A stretch of DNA of 64,000 bases, from contig JAZDHY010000080.1 in assembly GCA_043805435.1 (NCBI GenBank), positions 37,941-101,940 on the forward strand, given 5' to 3'. A model generated the notes under the pieces. The model worked only from the letters and a program-made list of their open reading frames with translations. It was not told the origin of the DNA and searched no databases. Shown here in pieces: positions 34,610-43,685 of this stretch (the first letter of the stretch is position 1; each line of letters begins with the position of its first letter). The position numbers and the translations under genes are program-made. This DNA comes from JAEXOD01 sp043805435. GTDB lineage: Bacteria; Bacteroidota; Ignavibacteria; Ignavibacteriales; Melioribacteraceae.

Positions 34610-35535
34610 TTTTTACCTTTATTTTCCAACAAATGGATAAAAACATCTTCCAGTGTTGGAGTAATTTTATTTAATTTTATTAGCTTAATGTTTTTTGATT
34701 CTAAATATGTTTTAATCTGACTAATTTCTTTAAACTTTTCATTTATACTTATATGTAAAAGATTTCCAAAAATTGATGTTTCATCTACAAAATCAGCCGT
34801 TCCTAAATATTCCAGTGCGTCAATAACATTTGTACATTCAATTTCAAACAAATCGTTTGTAAGGTATTTGGTTTTTAATTCTTTAGCACTTCCTTCTGCA
34901 ACAAGTTTTCCTGCATTTATTAAAATTATATTATTACAAAATTCCGCCTCTTCCAAATAATGTGTGGTTACAAAAACTGTAATACCATTTGCCGAAAGTT
35001 CATTAATCAAATCCCAAAAATTTCTTCTGCTTATTGGGTCCACACCGCTTGTAGGTTCATCTAAAAAAACAATTTTAGGCTGATGAATAACAGCTGTACC
35101 CAAGGCCAGTCTTTGTTTAATTCCGCCGGGTAACGAACCTGTTAATATTTTTTCTTTGCCTTCTAAATTGGCAACCTTTAACACCCATTTTTTTCTTTCT
35201 TTAAATTTATTGCCGCTTAAGCCGTAAATTCCGCCAAAAAAATCTATATTTTCTTCAACACTTAAATCGTTATATAACGAAAATTTTTGAGACATATATC
35301 CAATATTTTTTTTAACATTATCAGGATCTTTTTTTATACTGTAACCGCCAACCAAAGCATCACCGGCAGTAGGTTCTAATATTCCGCACAACATCTTTAT
35401 AGTAGTAGATTTGCCGGCACCATTGGCACCTAAAAAGCCAAATATTTCACCTTCTGCTACATTAAACGATATTGAATCGACCGATACAAATTTGCCGAAC
35501 TCTTTACGTAAATTATTTACTTCTATTGAATTCAT
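34606..35535 (-). CDS. ABC transporter ATP-binding protein (second YbhF-like half)
   Basis: 309 residues. Walker A G-A-N-G-A-G-K-S-T-T, signature L-P-G-G-I-K-Q-R, Walker B I-V-F-L-D-E-P-T-S-G-V-D-P, and a His-loop T-T-H-Y-L-E-E-A-E. Together with the other ATPase at 36881 it corresponds to the two nucleotide-binding halves that are fused in E. coli YbhF. Both end in a T-P-(T/S)-L-E-(D/N)-V-F-I-H-L tail. Confidence 0.92.
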   Translation of the reverse strand: MNSIEVNNLRKEFGKFVSVDSISFNVAEGEIFGFLGANGAGKSTTIKMLCGILEPTAGDALVGGYSIKKDPDNVKKNIGYMSQKFSLYNDLSVEENIDFFGGIYGLSGNKFKERKKWVLKVANLEGKEKILTGSLPGGIKQRLALGTAVIHQPKIVFLDEPTSGVDPISRRNFWDLINELSANGITVFVTTHYLEEAEFCNNIILINAGKLVAEGSAKELKTKYLTNDLFEIECTNVIDALEYLGTADFVDETSIFGNLLHISINEKFKEISQIKTYLESKNIKLIKLNKITPTLEDVFIHLLENKGKK

Positions 35536-35546
35536 TTTTTTACCGA

Positions 35547-36860
35547 TTAATAAATTTTTCTACCAATTGATTTTTCTAAACTTATATTAGCTATCTTCAA
35601 ATCTATTAAAGAATAGAGATAACTTATTTGTGAATCCAATAAATTTGTTTCCGCATCAATCAAATCGCTGCTGGAAACTAATTGAGTATCATATTTTTCT
35701 TTTGTTATTCTATAGTTTTCTTCTGATGAAGAAAGCATTTTTTTACTTACCTTAATTTTATTGGTTTCGCTAATTACTTTTAAATAATTACTATAAACCT
35801 CAAGTTCAATATTTTCTTCAAGCAGTTTTATTTGTGTTTGTCCTTGAGTTAACTGCTCTTGGGCCTGTGTGGATTTAGCAGAAGTTGTTCCCCAATCCCA
35901 TAAATCCCAGCTTAAAGAAATTCCCGCATCCCAAGTATCTTTAAATTCATCTTTTGTTGGCTGTATTCGTTGATTTGGTCTGTTATAATAAACATTGCCA
36001 AATAAATATATATTGGGATACCATGTGCTTTTTGAAGCAGTTACAAGAGATTCAACGGATTCAAGTCTAATGTTAGCCGACTTTAACTCGGCTCTGTTTT
36101 TTTTTGCTTCGTTTAAGGCTTCTTCGTAATTATATTTAACGTTTTCTTCCGGTAATGTCTGCATATCCAGTTCGGTGGGTGAATTTAATTCAATACCCAA
36201 TGCTTTATTAAATGCCAACCTGGTAATATTTTTACTGTTTTCTGCTGTAATTTTTTGTAATTCATTACTACTGTATAACACATCAATTTTTAGATAATCA
36301 TTTTTTGTTACCAGCCCGTTATCTAAAAAGTTTTTAGTATCCTCTAAATGTTTTTTTAGTCGTATGGAATTTTCTTCAACAAGTTCTACTACTTTAACAG
36401 CTTTATAATAATTCCAATAAGCAGTTTGAATTTGTAATGAAACTTTGTTCATTTCATTTTCCATATCGGTTTTTATTGCTTCATTTCTTTTTTGGGCAGC
36501 TTTTTTTAACGAACTCAACCTAAATCCTGTAAATAAAGGCTGCTGCAACGACATCTTAATATTGTAATTGTTCATTATAGCGTCAGAAATTTTAATTGGT
36601 GCAGGAGAAAAAGGAACCGTAATTTGAAACGGATCTATTTCGCTTAAGCGCGTGTAACTTGCCCCTAAACTTAGTTTTGGCAGCATAGCTGCCGAATATT
36701 CTTTTTCTTCGGCTTCAGCAGAAATAATTTTTGAATTGGCTATTTTAATTTCTTTGCTATTAGCCATCCCTAGTTGAATACTTTCGTTAAGCGTAAGTTT
36801 TTTAGATTGTGCCGATAAACCTATTGCTGTAAATATTAAAAATATAATAATTTTTTTCAT
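35547..36860 (-). CDS. TolC-family outer membrane efflux protein
   Basis: About 437 residues. A signal peptide (MKKIIIFLIFTAIGLSAQ) precedes two TolC repeats with long heptad helices (e.g. Q-T-A-Y-W-N-Y-Y-K-A-V-K-V-V-E and Y-R-I-T-K-E-K-Y-D-T-Q-L-V-S-S-S-D-L-I-D-A-E-T) and the beta-barrel segments. The ATG at 36860 is preferred to a TTG at 36884 because it gives a normal signal peptide. It provides the outer-membrane channel for the HlyD/ABC system. It sits between the two ATPase genes, an unusual position. Confidence 0.92.
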   Translation of the reverse strand: MKKIIIFLIFTAIGLSAQSKKLTLNESIQLGMANSKEIKIANSKIISAEAEEKEYSAAMLPKLSLGASYTRLSEIDPFQITVPFSPAPIKISDAIMNNYNIKMSLQQPLFTGFRLSSLKKAAQKRNEAIKTDMENEMNKVSLQIQTAYWNYYKAVKVVELVEENSIRLKKHLEDTKNFLDNGLVTKNDYLKIDVLYSSNELQKITAENSKNITRLAFNKALGIELNSPTELDMQTLPEENVKYNYEEALNEAKKNRAELKSANIRLESVESLVTASKSTWYPNIYLFGNVYYNRPNQRIQPTKDEFKDTWDAGISLSWDLWDWGTTSAKSTQAQEQLTQGQTQIKLLEENIELEVYSNYLKVISETNKIKVSKKMLSSSEENYRITKEKYDTQLVSSSDLIDAETNLLDSQISYLYSLIDLKIANISLEKSIGRKIY

Positions 36861-36880
36861 TGTAAATCTCACTGTATTAT

Positions 36881-37795
36881 TCAATTAGCTTCTTTAATAA
36901 GATGAATAAAAACGTTTTCTAATGATGGTGTTATAACTCTATGGTCATTTATTATAACTTCATTTTCAGTTAACACCTTTTCAATTTTTAGATAGTCATT
37001 TTCGTAATTTGAAACAATTACATCAATTCTATCCCCAAACATTTGCACATCGCCAGCAAAATCATTCTGTAATATCTGATATGCTTTTCGAATCGGACTA
37101 CAAATAATTTCAATTATTTGCTTATCAATAGATTTTTTAATTTCCTGCGGTGTATCAAATGCTATTATTTCTCCTCTATTCATTAAAGCAACCCTGTTGC
37201 ATCTTTCCGCTTCATCCAAATAAGGGGTTGTCATAAAAATAGTTATACCTTCTTTTAACAAACCGGAAAGTATTTTCCAAAAATCTCTGCGTGAAACCGG
37301 ATCTACTCCCGTAGTAGGTTCATCCAAATATAATATTTCCGGTTTATGTATTAAACTGGCCGCAAGAGCTAATTTCTGTTTCATCCCACCCGATAAATTA
37401 TCTGCCAGTCTGTCTCTAAATGGTTTAAGTCTTGTAAACTCTAACAGTTCATCTCTTCTTTTTTTATAATTGGTTACGTTATGAATATCAGCAAAAAATT
37501 CAATATTTTCATCAACTGTTAAATCGCCGTATAAACTGAATTTTTGCGAAAGATAACCGATTTTTTTTTGAATACCGGATCTATGTTTTAACAAGTCTTG
37601 TCCCATTACATTTACATTTCCGCCGGTAAAGCCAATAAGTCCGCATAAAATACGTATAGTTGTAGTTTTACCTGCTCCATCCGGCCCAACAAGACCAAAC
37701 ATTTCTCCTTTATTGACATCTAAACTCAAATGGTTTAAGGCGTGTACATTACCGTAAAATTTTGTAATGTTGTTTATTTCAATTATGGTGCTCAT
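36881..37795 (-). CDS. ABC transporter ATP-binding protein (first YbhF-like half)
   Basis: 304 residues. Walker A G-P-D-G-A-G-K-T-T-T, signature L-S-G-G-M-K-Q-K, Walker B I-L-Y-L-D-E-P-T-T-G-V-D-P. The switch-region residue normally His is replaced: T-T-P-Y-L-D-E-A-E where its partner has T-T-H-Y-L-E-E-A-E. This suggests one degenerate catalytic site in an asymmetric ATPase pair. Its stop abuts the region before the TolC gene and its start is one base after the HlyD stop. Confidence 0.9.
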   Translation of the reverse strand: MSTIIEINNITKFYGNVHALNHLSLDVNKGEMFGLVGPDGAGKTTTIRILCGLIGFTGGNVNVMGQDLLKHRSGIQKKIGYLSQKFSLYGDLTVDENIEFFADIHNVTNYKKRRDELLEFTRLKPFRDRLADNLSGGMKQKLALAASLIHKPEILYLDEPTTGVDPVSRRDFWKILSGLLKEGITIFMTTPYLDEAERCNRVALMNRGEIIAFDTPQEIKKSIDKQIIEIICSPIRKAYQILQNDFAGDVQMFGDRIDVIVSNYENDYLKIEKVLTENEVIINDHRVITPSLENVFIHLIKEAN

Positions 37796-37796
37796 G

Positions 37797-38765
37797 TTAT
37801 TGATTGTTTGTTAAAAAGATTTTAGCGTCTGCAGGCATACCGCTTTTTAATTCCAAATCTTTGTTTGGTATGGATATTTTTACCGAATATACAAGTTTAG
37901 TTCTTTCATCTTTGGTTTGAATATTTTTTGGCGTAAATTCGCTTTCAGGAGATATAAAAATTATTTTACCATAATAAGCTTTGTTTTTGTATGTATCGTT
38001 TTTAATTTCTACCTTTTGCCCTAGTTTAACTTTGGCTAAATCGGTTTCGGCTACATATACAATCATTTCAACGTCTGATAAATTTGACACTTTAAACAAC
38101 GTGCTTAATGGAGCTACATATTCACCAACTTGGTTAAACTTTTTTACTATAAAACCATCAATTGGAGAAGTGACATAACAATCGTTAATGCTTTTATTAA
38201 TTAAACCGACACTTGCAACCGATTTTTCATAATTAGCTTTTGCTTGTTCAATTTCTTCAGGACGAGCAATATTTCTAATTTTTAAATAACCCTCTTCTGC
38301 CGAATTCATTTGCGATTTTGTTACTTCATATCTGGTTACCGCATCATCGTATTGTTTTTTTGTTATCGATTGGGCTTGGTATAGGTTTTTCATTCTGTTA
38401 TAATCTGCTTCGGCAAGTGTATAATTTAATTTGCTTTGATTCAGCATTTCATAAGTTTGTTTAATATCCTCTTTACGGGCGCCAGTTACCAACAAACTAA
38501 GCTGAGCAGCGGCAATTTTTTGTGATGCTTCTGCTTGTGTTAACTGCAAGCTTAATGAAGTATGATTTATTACGATTAAAGTATCACCTTTTTTAACTTT
38601 TGTTCCCTCATCAAATCTAATTTCATCAATAATGCCGCCAACTTGTGCGCTTATTACCACATCAATTGTTTCTATAGTCCCTGATTCTTCAATTGCTTCT
38701 TTATTGCCGTTACCGCTGCAAGCAGTAATTAATATTAAAAGAGCAAAAATAAATACCTGTTTCAT
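37797..38765 (-). CDS. HlyD/YbhG-like membrane fusion lipoprotein
   Basis: About 322 residues. The N terminus MKQVFIFALLILITACSG ends in a lipobox-like I-T-A-C, so it is probably lipid-anchored rather than membrane-spanning. Then come biotinyl-lipoyl-like (A-Q-V-G-G-I-I-D-E-I-R-F-D-E-G), coiled-coil hairpin (about 75-190) and beta-barrel domains. The start at 38765 is preferred to 38792 because AAAGGA precedes it closely and the longer form overlaps tetR. It bridges the inner-membrane ABC unit and the TolC channel. Confidence 0.9.
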   Translation of the reverse strand: MKQVFIFALLILITACSGNGNKEAIEESGTIETIDVVISAQVGGIIDEIRFDEGTKVKKGDTLIVINHTSLSLQLTQAEASQKIAAAQLSLLVTGARKEDIKQTYEMLNQSKLNYTLAEADYNRMKNLYQAQSITKKQYDDAVTRYEVTKSQMNSAEEGYLKIRNIARPEEIEQAKANYEKSVASVGLINKSINDCYVTSPIDGFIVKKFNQVGEYVAPLSTLFKVSNLSDVEMIVYVAETDLAKVKLGQKVEIKNDTYKNKAYYGKIIFISPESEFTPKNIQTKDERTKLVYSVKISIPNKDLELKSGMPADAKIFLTNNQ

Positions 38766-38766
38766 T

Positions 38767-39372
38767 TTATAATCCTTTATTAAGTTGTTCATATAATTTT
38801 CTCCCTTTGGGCGTTAATAATCCATTCATAATAAAATCTATACTGAATCGTGCCGCCGTTTCAAACGAAAAATTATTATTAATTAAAAATTCCGGATTTA
38901 CTACAGCCCTAATTATTGTAAGCATTATTGTAATAACAATAACATTTGGTTTATCCACAAAATATCCTTCTCTTTTGCCCTGCTCTAAAACTTTGGAATA
39001 GTTTTCAATAATCATTTTTTTTCTGAATTCTTCGATTTTTTCCCAAATATGGTATCCGGTAACTCTCAAATAATCAAAATAATCGATATTTACTTTAGAA
39101 AAAACACCTGTAACAACTACTACTATTTGAGCAAGTTTTTCAATGGCGTTAAATTTATTGTTATCTACAACAGCTTCTATCTTAGTTTTAATATTCAAAA
39201 TCATCGAATCAATTGCTGCTTCAATTAGTTCATCCTTTGATGAAAAGTGTTTATACAATGTCTTTTTACTCATATGTAATCCTTTGGAAATCATATCCAT
39301 TGTACACGAAGAGTAACCCTTTGTAAAAAGGTGATCGAGTGTATAATTTATTATTTTAGTTTTTTCATCCAC
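38767..39372 (-). CDS. TetR/AcrR-family transcriptional regulator
   Basis: 201 residues. The N-terminal helix-turn-helix is clear (F-T-K-G-Y-S-S-C-T-M-D-M-I-S-K-G-L-H-M-S-K-K-T-L-Y-K-H-F with F-S-S-K-D-E-L-I). The C-terminal ligand domain is of the YbiH/CecR length class. First gene of the efflux operon; it very likely represses its own promoter through the palindrome at 39403-39447. The ligand is unknown, probably a compound the pump exports. Confidence 0.93.
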   Translation of the reverse strand: MDEKTKIINYTLDHLFTKGYSSCTMDMISKGLHMSKKTLYKHFSSKDELIEAAIDSMILNIKTKIEAVVDNNKFNAIEKLAQIVVVVTGVFSKVNIDYFDYLRVTGYHIWEKIEEFRKKMIIENYSKVLEQGKREGYFVDKPNVIVITIMLTIIRAVVNPEFLINNNFSFETAARFSIDFIMNGLLTPKGRKLYEQLNKGL

Positions 39373-39397
39373 ATTCTACTCGTTTTTTGTTTATCCA

Positions 39398-39426
39398 AAT
39401 ATAAACTATGGAAACCTTAAAGTCAA
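39398..39426 (-). promoter_or_regulatory. sigma-70 promoter of the tetR-efflux operon
   Basis: On the minus strand, TTGACT (39426-39421), 17 bp, TATATT (39403-39398). These are the same hexamers and spacing as the rpsT promoter. It gives a leader of about 20 nt before the tetR ATG. Confidence 0.75.
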
Positions 39427-39447
39427 GTATTAGTTTCCGTAGTTTCC
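39403..39447. promoter_or_regulatory. predicted TetR operator overlapping the promoter
   Basis: AAACTATGGAAAC (39403-39415) and GTTTCCGTAGTTT (39433-39445) are inverted repeats matching at 12 of 13 positions. The right arm is itself a tandem TAGTTTCC-g-TAGTTTCC. One arm fills the -10/-35 spacer and the other lies just upstream of -35, ideal for repression. Confidence 0.7.
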
Positions 39448-39580
39448 AAAAATTATTAAAATATGATTTTCATGTTGTAATTACTTGATGTTTATAAAAT
39501 ATTTGTCTGTTATAAAGACGTTTTTAAAATTGGTTTGTTACAATAATTTATCACGAATTTTGCAATAAAAAGCAATAGAG

Positions 39581-39860
39581 TTGAAATTTTTAATCATCCA
39601 AACCAATAAGTGAAAAAAAATCAGAGCTGAAGCCCGTTTTATTTGTTTTTTTAGCGCCGGCATAAATGCCGTGTTTACTAAATTTTAGGCCAGGGTTATT
39701 TAAACGGGAATAAATAATAATATAAACCGTTTACTTATAATGAGTTATAAGGATTTTTAATAACCACATTCTTTACAGACTGCATTAAAATTGGGGAGGA
39801 ATATCAAATTACGTCTATTTTGATATAAAACATCATGTCACCCTTTCAGGATTATTTAAT
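39581..39860 (-). repeat. dispersed ~280 bp repeat, copy A
   Basis: The reverse complement aligns along its length with 60462-60750. Shared blocks include GACGTAATTTGATAT, CCCCAATTTT, A-A-C-T-C-A-T-T-A, CCCGTTTAAATAACCC, T-T-T-A-G-T-A-A-A-C, GGGCTTCAGC and C-T-T-A-T-T-G-G. Hairpin units such as GCCGGCATAAATGCCG are internal. No gene is encoded. A ~25 bp fragment of the same family (C-C-C-C-A-A-T-T-T-T ... A-G-T-C-T) recurs at about 39958-39985. Confidence 0.8.
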
Positions 39861-40059
39861 ACCTTGTAAAATATTATAATACAAGGTTTTAACGTTTGTT
39901 TATTACGCATAATTACGGCAGTACCGTGCCATGTTCTTCTTTTTCGTTTTTGCGGTCATTCCCCAATTTTTACATAGTCTGTTTAGCCGGTACTACAAAA
40001 AACAAACTTATTAAATTTCAACGTATTGGAAAATATCGGAAATTACGCAGATTTTTTTA

Positions 40060-40767
40060 TTATTCTCCAACCTCTTTAAAAAACTGATTTAAATAAAGCA
40101 CCATAAAATTATGACGTTCTTCCGCTAATTTTTTAGCATAATTTGTATTCATTAAATCTTTTAATAATAAAAGTTTTTCGTAAAAATGATTAATTGCAGT
40201 ATTATTATTGTTAAAATAAGATTCGGTCGATTTATGTTCAATAGGTTTAAGATTGGGGTTGTAAATTTGCCGGCCGGTAAAACCGCTGTATGCAAACACA
40301 CGAGCAATTCCAATTGCACCAATAGTATCCAATCTATCGGCATCTTGAACAATTTGTCCTTCCGGTGATAAATTGGTGTTCTTTTTTGCAATACCTTTAA
40401 AAGATATGTTTGCAACAATATCAACAATACTGTTAATAAGTTTTTTGTTTATATTAAATTGAGTGAGCCATTCTTTAGCTTTTTGAGGGCCTATATTTAG
40501 ATCACCGCCATAAAATTTCCAATCGGCTATATCGTGCAGCAAAGCCGCCATTTCAATAATAAAAGTATTTCCGCCTTCAACTGCACTAATTTGTTTTGAA
40601 GTATTCCAAACTCTATAAATATGCTGCCAGTCATGTCCGGAGCCTTCTTGAGAAAACTGATTTTTAATATACTCTTTTGTAAAATTAATTATTCCTTGTT
40701 GGTCAAGCAGTGATGGCGGAATAGTTTCCAAATTTTCACCTTGTAAAGGTTTGTTGTTAAATGACAT
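40060..40767 (-). CDS. HD-domain phosphohydrolase, YedJ-like
   Basis: 235 residues. The HD metal site is visible as G-H-D-W-Q-H-I-Y-R-V (His), A-A-L-L-H-D-I-A-D-W (His-Asp) and V-Q-D-A-D-R-L-D-T-I-G-A-I-G-I-A-R (Asp), the arrangement of YedJ-type HD proteins. These hydrolyse phosphate esters of nucleotides, but the natural substrate is not known. It has no signal peptide and is probably cytosolic. It stands alone, divergent from the pyruvate kinase-like gene. Confidence 0.85.
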   Translation of the reverse strand: MSFNNKPLQGENLETIPPSLLDQQGIINFTKEYIKNQFSQEGSGHDWQHIYRVWNTSKQISAVEGGNTFIIEMAALLHDIADWKFYGGDLNIGPQKAKEWLTQFNINKKLINSIVDIVANISFKGIAKKNTNLSPEGQIVQDADRLDTIGAIGIARVFAYSGFTGRQIYNPNLKPIEHKSTESYFNNNNTAINHFYEKLLLLKDLMNTNYAKKLAEERHNFMVLYLNQFFKEVGE

Positions 40768-40902
40768 AAATAATATTTATATTTTGACTAAAATTTACAA
40801 TTCTTAAATAACATATACTTTAAAATTACATAAAAATGTACATTTAATAAAAAAAATATTATTTTAATATTATATATGTTCCAAATTATTTAAAAAAATA
40901 AG

Positions 40903-42747
40903 ATGAAATTAAAAAAGAAAAGAATTGAAGAAATGATTGATCTTTTAGATCAAATTACAAAAAAAGCTGTTCAGTATGAAAATGAATATACAGAAAAATT
41001 AACACTTATCCATCCCGAATATAAAAAATCGGCCGTAAATTTTATACATTATCTTGCTTTGCGCGAAAATGATATCCGCGACTTACAGGAAAAATTAGGC
41101 GAACTTGGTATTTCTCGATTGGCCCGTGCCGAAAGTAATGTGCTTGCAAGTATTTTGGCAGTAAAAAACTTATTGCGCAAATTAAATAAATTAAAAAAAC
41201 AGGATAAAAAGAAAGGACGGTTGACACGGAAAAAAGCCAAAAAAGCAATTAGTAAAAATACTGGTTCACTGCTTGGCAAAAAATTAAAAGGCGCAAAAAC
41301 ACGCATCATGGTAACACTTCCAAAAGAAGCCGTTGATGAAAAACATTTAATATTTAACCTTGTTCAAGCGGGTATGAGTGCTGCCCGAATAAATTGCGCC
41401 CATGATAATGTTGATGTTTGGTATAAATTGATTGAAAAAATACATAATGTAAAGAAAAAAACCGGTAAAAACTGCAAAATATGTATGGATTTAGGTGGTC
41501 CTAAATTAAGAACGGGAAAAATGATAACCGGTCCCAAAGTGTTACATTTACAGCCCGAACGAGATATAAAGGGAAATGTAACTAACCCTTGTGAGGTTTT
41601 ATTTGTACTTAAAGGTACATTGCCAAGTGTTGAGTACCCTCAGGTTATTCCAATAGATGAAGATTTTTTAAACCTGCTTGAAAAAAATGATAAAGTAGTT
41701 TTTACAGATACTAGGGATAAAAAACGTTCAATTATTATTGGTAAAAAGGAAAGTTTTGGTATAGTTGGAAAACTGTTTGATAGTGCCTATATTGAAACAG
41801 GGATAGACCTTAATTTATTTAAGGAAGACAAACTAATTGCCGGCGCAAAAGTTAAAGATTTACCTCCAATTGAACAATATATTGTACTTAAAGCCGGAGA
41901 TGAATTGTATTTGCATGCAGAACAACTGGAAGGCCAACCAGCAAAATACGATGAAAACGGTAATTTGCTTAATACGGCATTTGTATCGTGTACTTTACCC
42001 GAGGTATTTAAGGATGTAAAAGTTGGAGAACTTATTGTATTTGATGATGGCAAAATTGAGGGGAAAATTAAAGAAGTTGATTCTGATAAGTTAAAAATTG
42101 AAATATTTTACGCAAAAGAAATAGGGGAAAAACTTAGAGCCGATAAAGGAATAAATTTGCCCGAAAGTAATTTAACCATTAGCGGTTTAACTGAAAAAGA
42201 CAAAGAAGATCTAAAATTTATAACTAAAAATGCAGACGTTGTCAATTTTTCGTTTGTAAACAGTCCACAAGATGTAAACAATTTATATGCCGAACTAAAA
42301 AACTTGGGAAGAGAAGATTTGGGTGTAATATTAAAAATTGAAACAAAAAAAGGATTTAAAAATTTACCCGAAATTTTATTAACCGCAATGCAGCATTATC
42401 CTATTGGGGTAATGATAGCACGGGGTGATCTTGCAATAGAGATGGGTTGGAAAAATTTGGCACGTGCTCAAGAAGAATTATTAAGTTTATGCGAGGCTGT
42501 TCATGTTCCTATTGTTTGGGCTACCCAAGTTCTAGAAACTCATGCCAAAAAGGGGAGGGCTTCACGTTCGGAAATAACAGATGCCGCATTAGCAGAGCGT
42601 GCAGAATGTGTTATGCTTAATAAGGGACCGCATATTGTTAAAACGGTTGAACTTTTAAGTGAGATTTTAAAAGATATGGAAGATTACCAAGATAAAAAAT
42701 CAACTCTTTTACCTATGCTTGATATGTTTAATCCGTTTAATAAATAA
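40903..42747 (+). CDS. divergent pyruvate kinase with N-terminal helical extension
   Basis: 614 residues. An N-terminal ~95-residue helical region (I-D-L-L-D-Q-I-T-K-K-A-V ... N-V-L-A-S-I-L-A-V-K-N-L-L) and a basic linker precede the PK barrel. The barrel retains A-R-I-N-C-A-H (normally A-R-x-N-x-S-H), M-D-L-G-G-P-K-L-R-T-G, S-F-V-N-S-P-Q-D-V, K-I-E-T-K-K-G and M-I-A-R-G-D-L-A-I-E. The family's A-T-Q-M-L-E-S-M appears as A-T-Q-V-L-E-T-H, and the usual V-M-L-S-x-E-T-A is V-M-L-N-K-G-P-H. The normal C-terminal allosteric domain is absent. It belongs to a distinct long PK branch; PK activity is likely but not certain. Confidence 0.85.
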   Translation: MKLKKKRIEEMIDLLDQITKKAVQYENEYTEKLTLIHPEYKKSAVNFIHYLALRENDIRDLQEKLGELGISRLARAESNVLASILAVKNLLRKLNKLKKQDKKKGRLTRKKAKKAISKNTGSLLGKKLKGAKTRIMVTLPKEAVDEKHLIFNLVQAGMSAARINCAHDNVDVWYKLIEKIHNVKKKTGKNCKICMDLGGPKLRTGKMITGPKVLHLQPERDIKGNVTNPCEVLFVLKGTLPSVEYPQVIPIDEDFLNLLEKNDKVVFTDTRDKKRSIIIGKKESFGIVGKLFDSAYIETGIDLNLFKEDKLIAGAKVKDLPPIEQYIVLKAGDELYLHAEQLEGQPAKYDENGNLLNTAFVSCTLPEVFKDVKVGELIVFDDGKIEGKIKEVDSDKLKIEIFYAKEIGEKLRADKGINLPESNLTISGLTEKDKEDLKFITKNADVVNFSFVNSPQDVNNLYAELKNLGREDLGVILKIETKKGFKNLPEILLTAMQHYPIGVMIARGDLAIEMGWKNLARAQEELLSLCEAVHVPIVWATQVLETHAKKGRASRSEITDAALAERAECVMLNKGPHIVKTVELLSEILKDMEDYQDKKSTLLPMLDMFNPFNK

Positions 42748-42878
42748 CAAAAATACTCAAAACAAGTAAAATTGTCTTTTGCAGTATGGTTTTTACTAAA
42801 TTAATGATTATCTTTAAAATTAAAAAAATATGCAATTAATTATGGTTTCATTAATATTCCTTATATCGAGAGTAAAAT

Positions 42879-43685
42879 ATGTTTAGAGTTCTTGTTGTTG
42901 ATGATGATGAAAATGTAAACATGTTTATAAGTCGTTTGTTAACAAAAAAATTCAAATGTGAAGTGACTTGGGCAAAAAACGGATTGGAAGCTTTATCGTT
43001 AGTAAAAGGTGTAAAACCCGAAGTGATTTTTCTTGATATAACTATGCCGGTTATGAATGGTATTGAAACTCTTGGTGCTTTACGAGCTGATTCGGATACG
43101 AAGGATTTGCCGGTAATTATGCTTACAGCAGTAAGTGAAAAAAACGTTGTAGCCGAAATAATGAAGCTGGGTGTTTTTGATTATATGTTAAAACCGCTTA
43201 TTTATGATACAACTTTTATAAGAATTAAAGAAATATTTGAACGAATAAAAAAAGCAGAAGAAGAAAAATTTAGAACTATGCGTTCAAATCCTGAAGAAAT
43301 AAGAACAAATGTTGCGCAAAGGTTTTTGCTTGCAGGAGGCGATGCAGAGTTAAAAAAAATTTTAAGGCTAAAACTTGAAAAATATTTTACAATTATAGAA
43401 ACGGAAAATGGTGTTGACGCTTTAAAATTGTTTTTATCGGAAAGACCGTCTTTTGTTTGCGTTGGTGAAAATTTACCATTATTGAATGAAACTTTATTTG
43501 TGCAAAAAATTAGAGCAAACTCTTCACGTAACGAAATTAAAATCATCTATATAAAAAGAAATCCAACTATTAGTGATGATGAACGTGTACTTTTTGATAA
43601 TATTATTATACGAGCTTTAAATAACGAAGTAAATGCACGCAATATTATAGAAGTTGTTGAAAAAGCCAAAAATTACAAGTTTTAA
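42879..43685 (+). CDS. response regulator with one active and one degenerate receiver
   Basis: 268 residues, two receiver domains and no DNA-binding or enzymatic output. The first has the acidic pair D8-D9-D10, phosphoacceptor D53 in F-L-D-I-T-M-P, T83 and K105. The second (about 147-266) aligns well, but the phosphoacceptor position is Gly196 (V-G-E-N-L-P) and the acidic pocket is replaced by A-G-G-D. It is convergent with the twin histidine kinases (stops overlap by four bases), which makes it their probable partner. Confidence 0.88.
   Translation: MFRVLVVDDDENVNMFISRLLTKKFKCEVTWAKNGLEALSLVKGVKPEVIFLDITMPVMNGIETLGALRADSDTKDLPVIMLTAVSEKNVVAEIMKLGVFDYMLKPLIYDTTFIRIKEIFERIKKAEEEKFRTMRSNPEEIRTNVAQRFLLAGGDAELKKILRLKLEKYFTIIETENGVDALKLFLSERPSFVCVGENLPLLNETLFVQKIRANSSRNEIKIIYIKRNPTISDDERVLFDNIIIRALNNEVNARNIIEVVEKAKNYKF

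Noticed and set aside
39896..40087. 63-residue plus-strand frame before the HD gene
   Set aside because: It covers repeat fragments and the antisense of the HD gene 3' end, with no ribosome site or recognisable protein.
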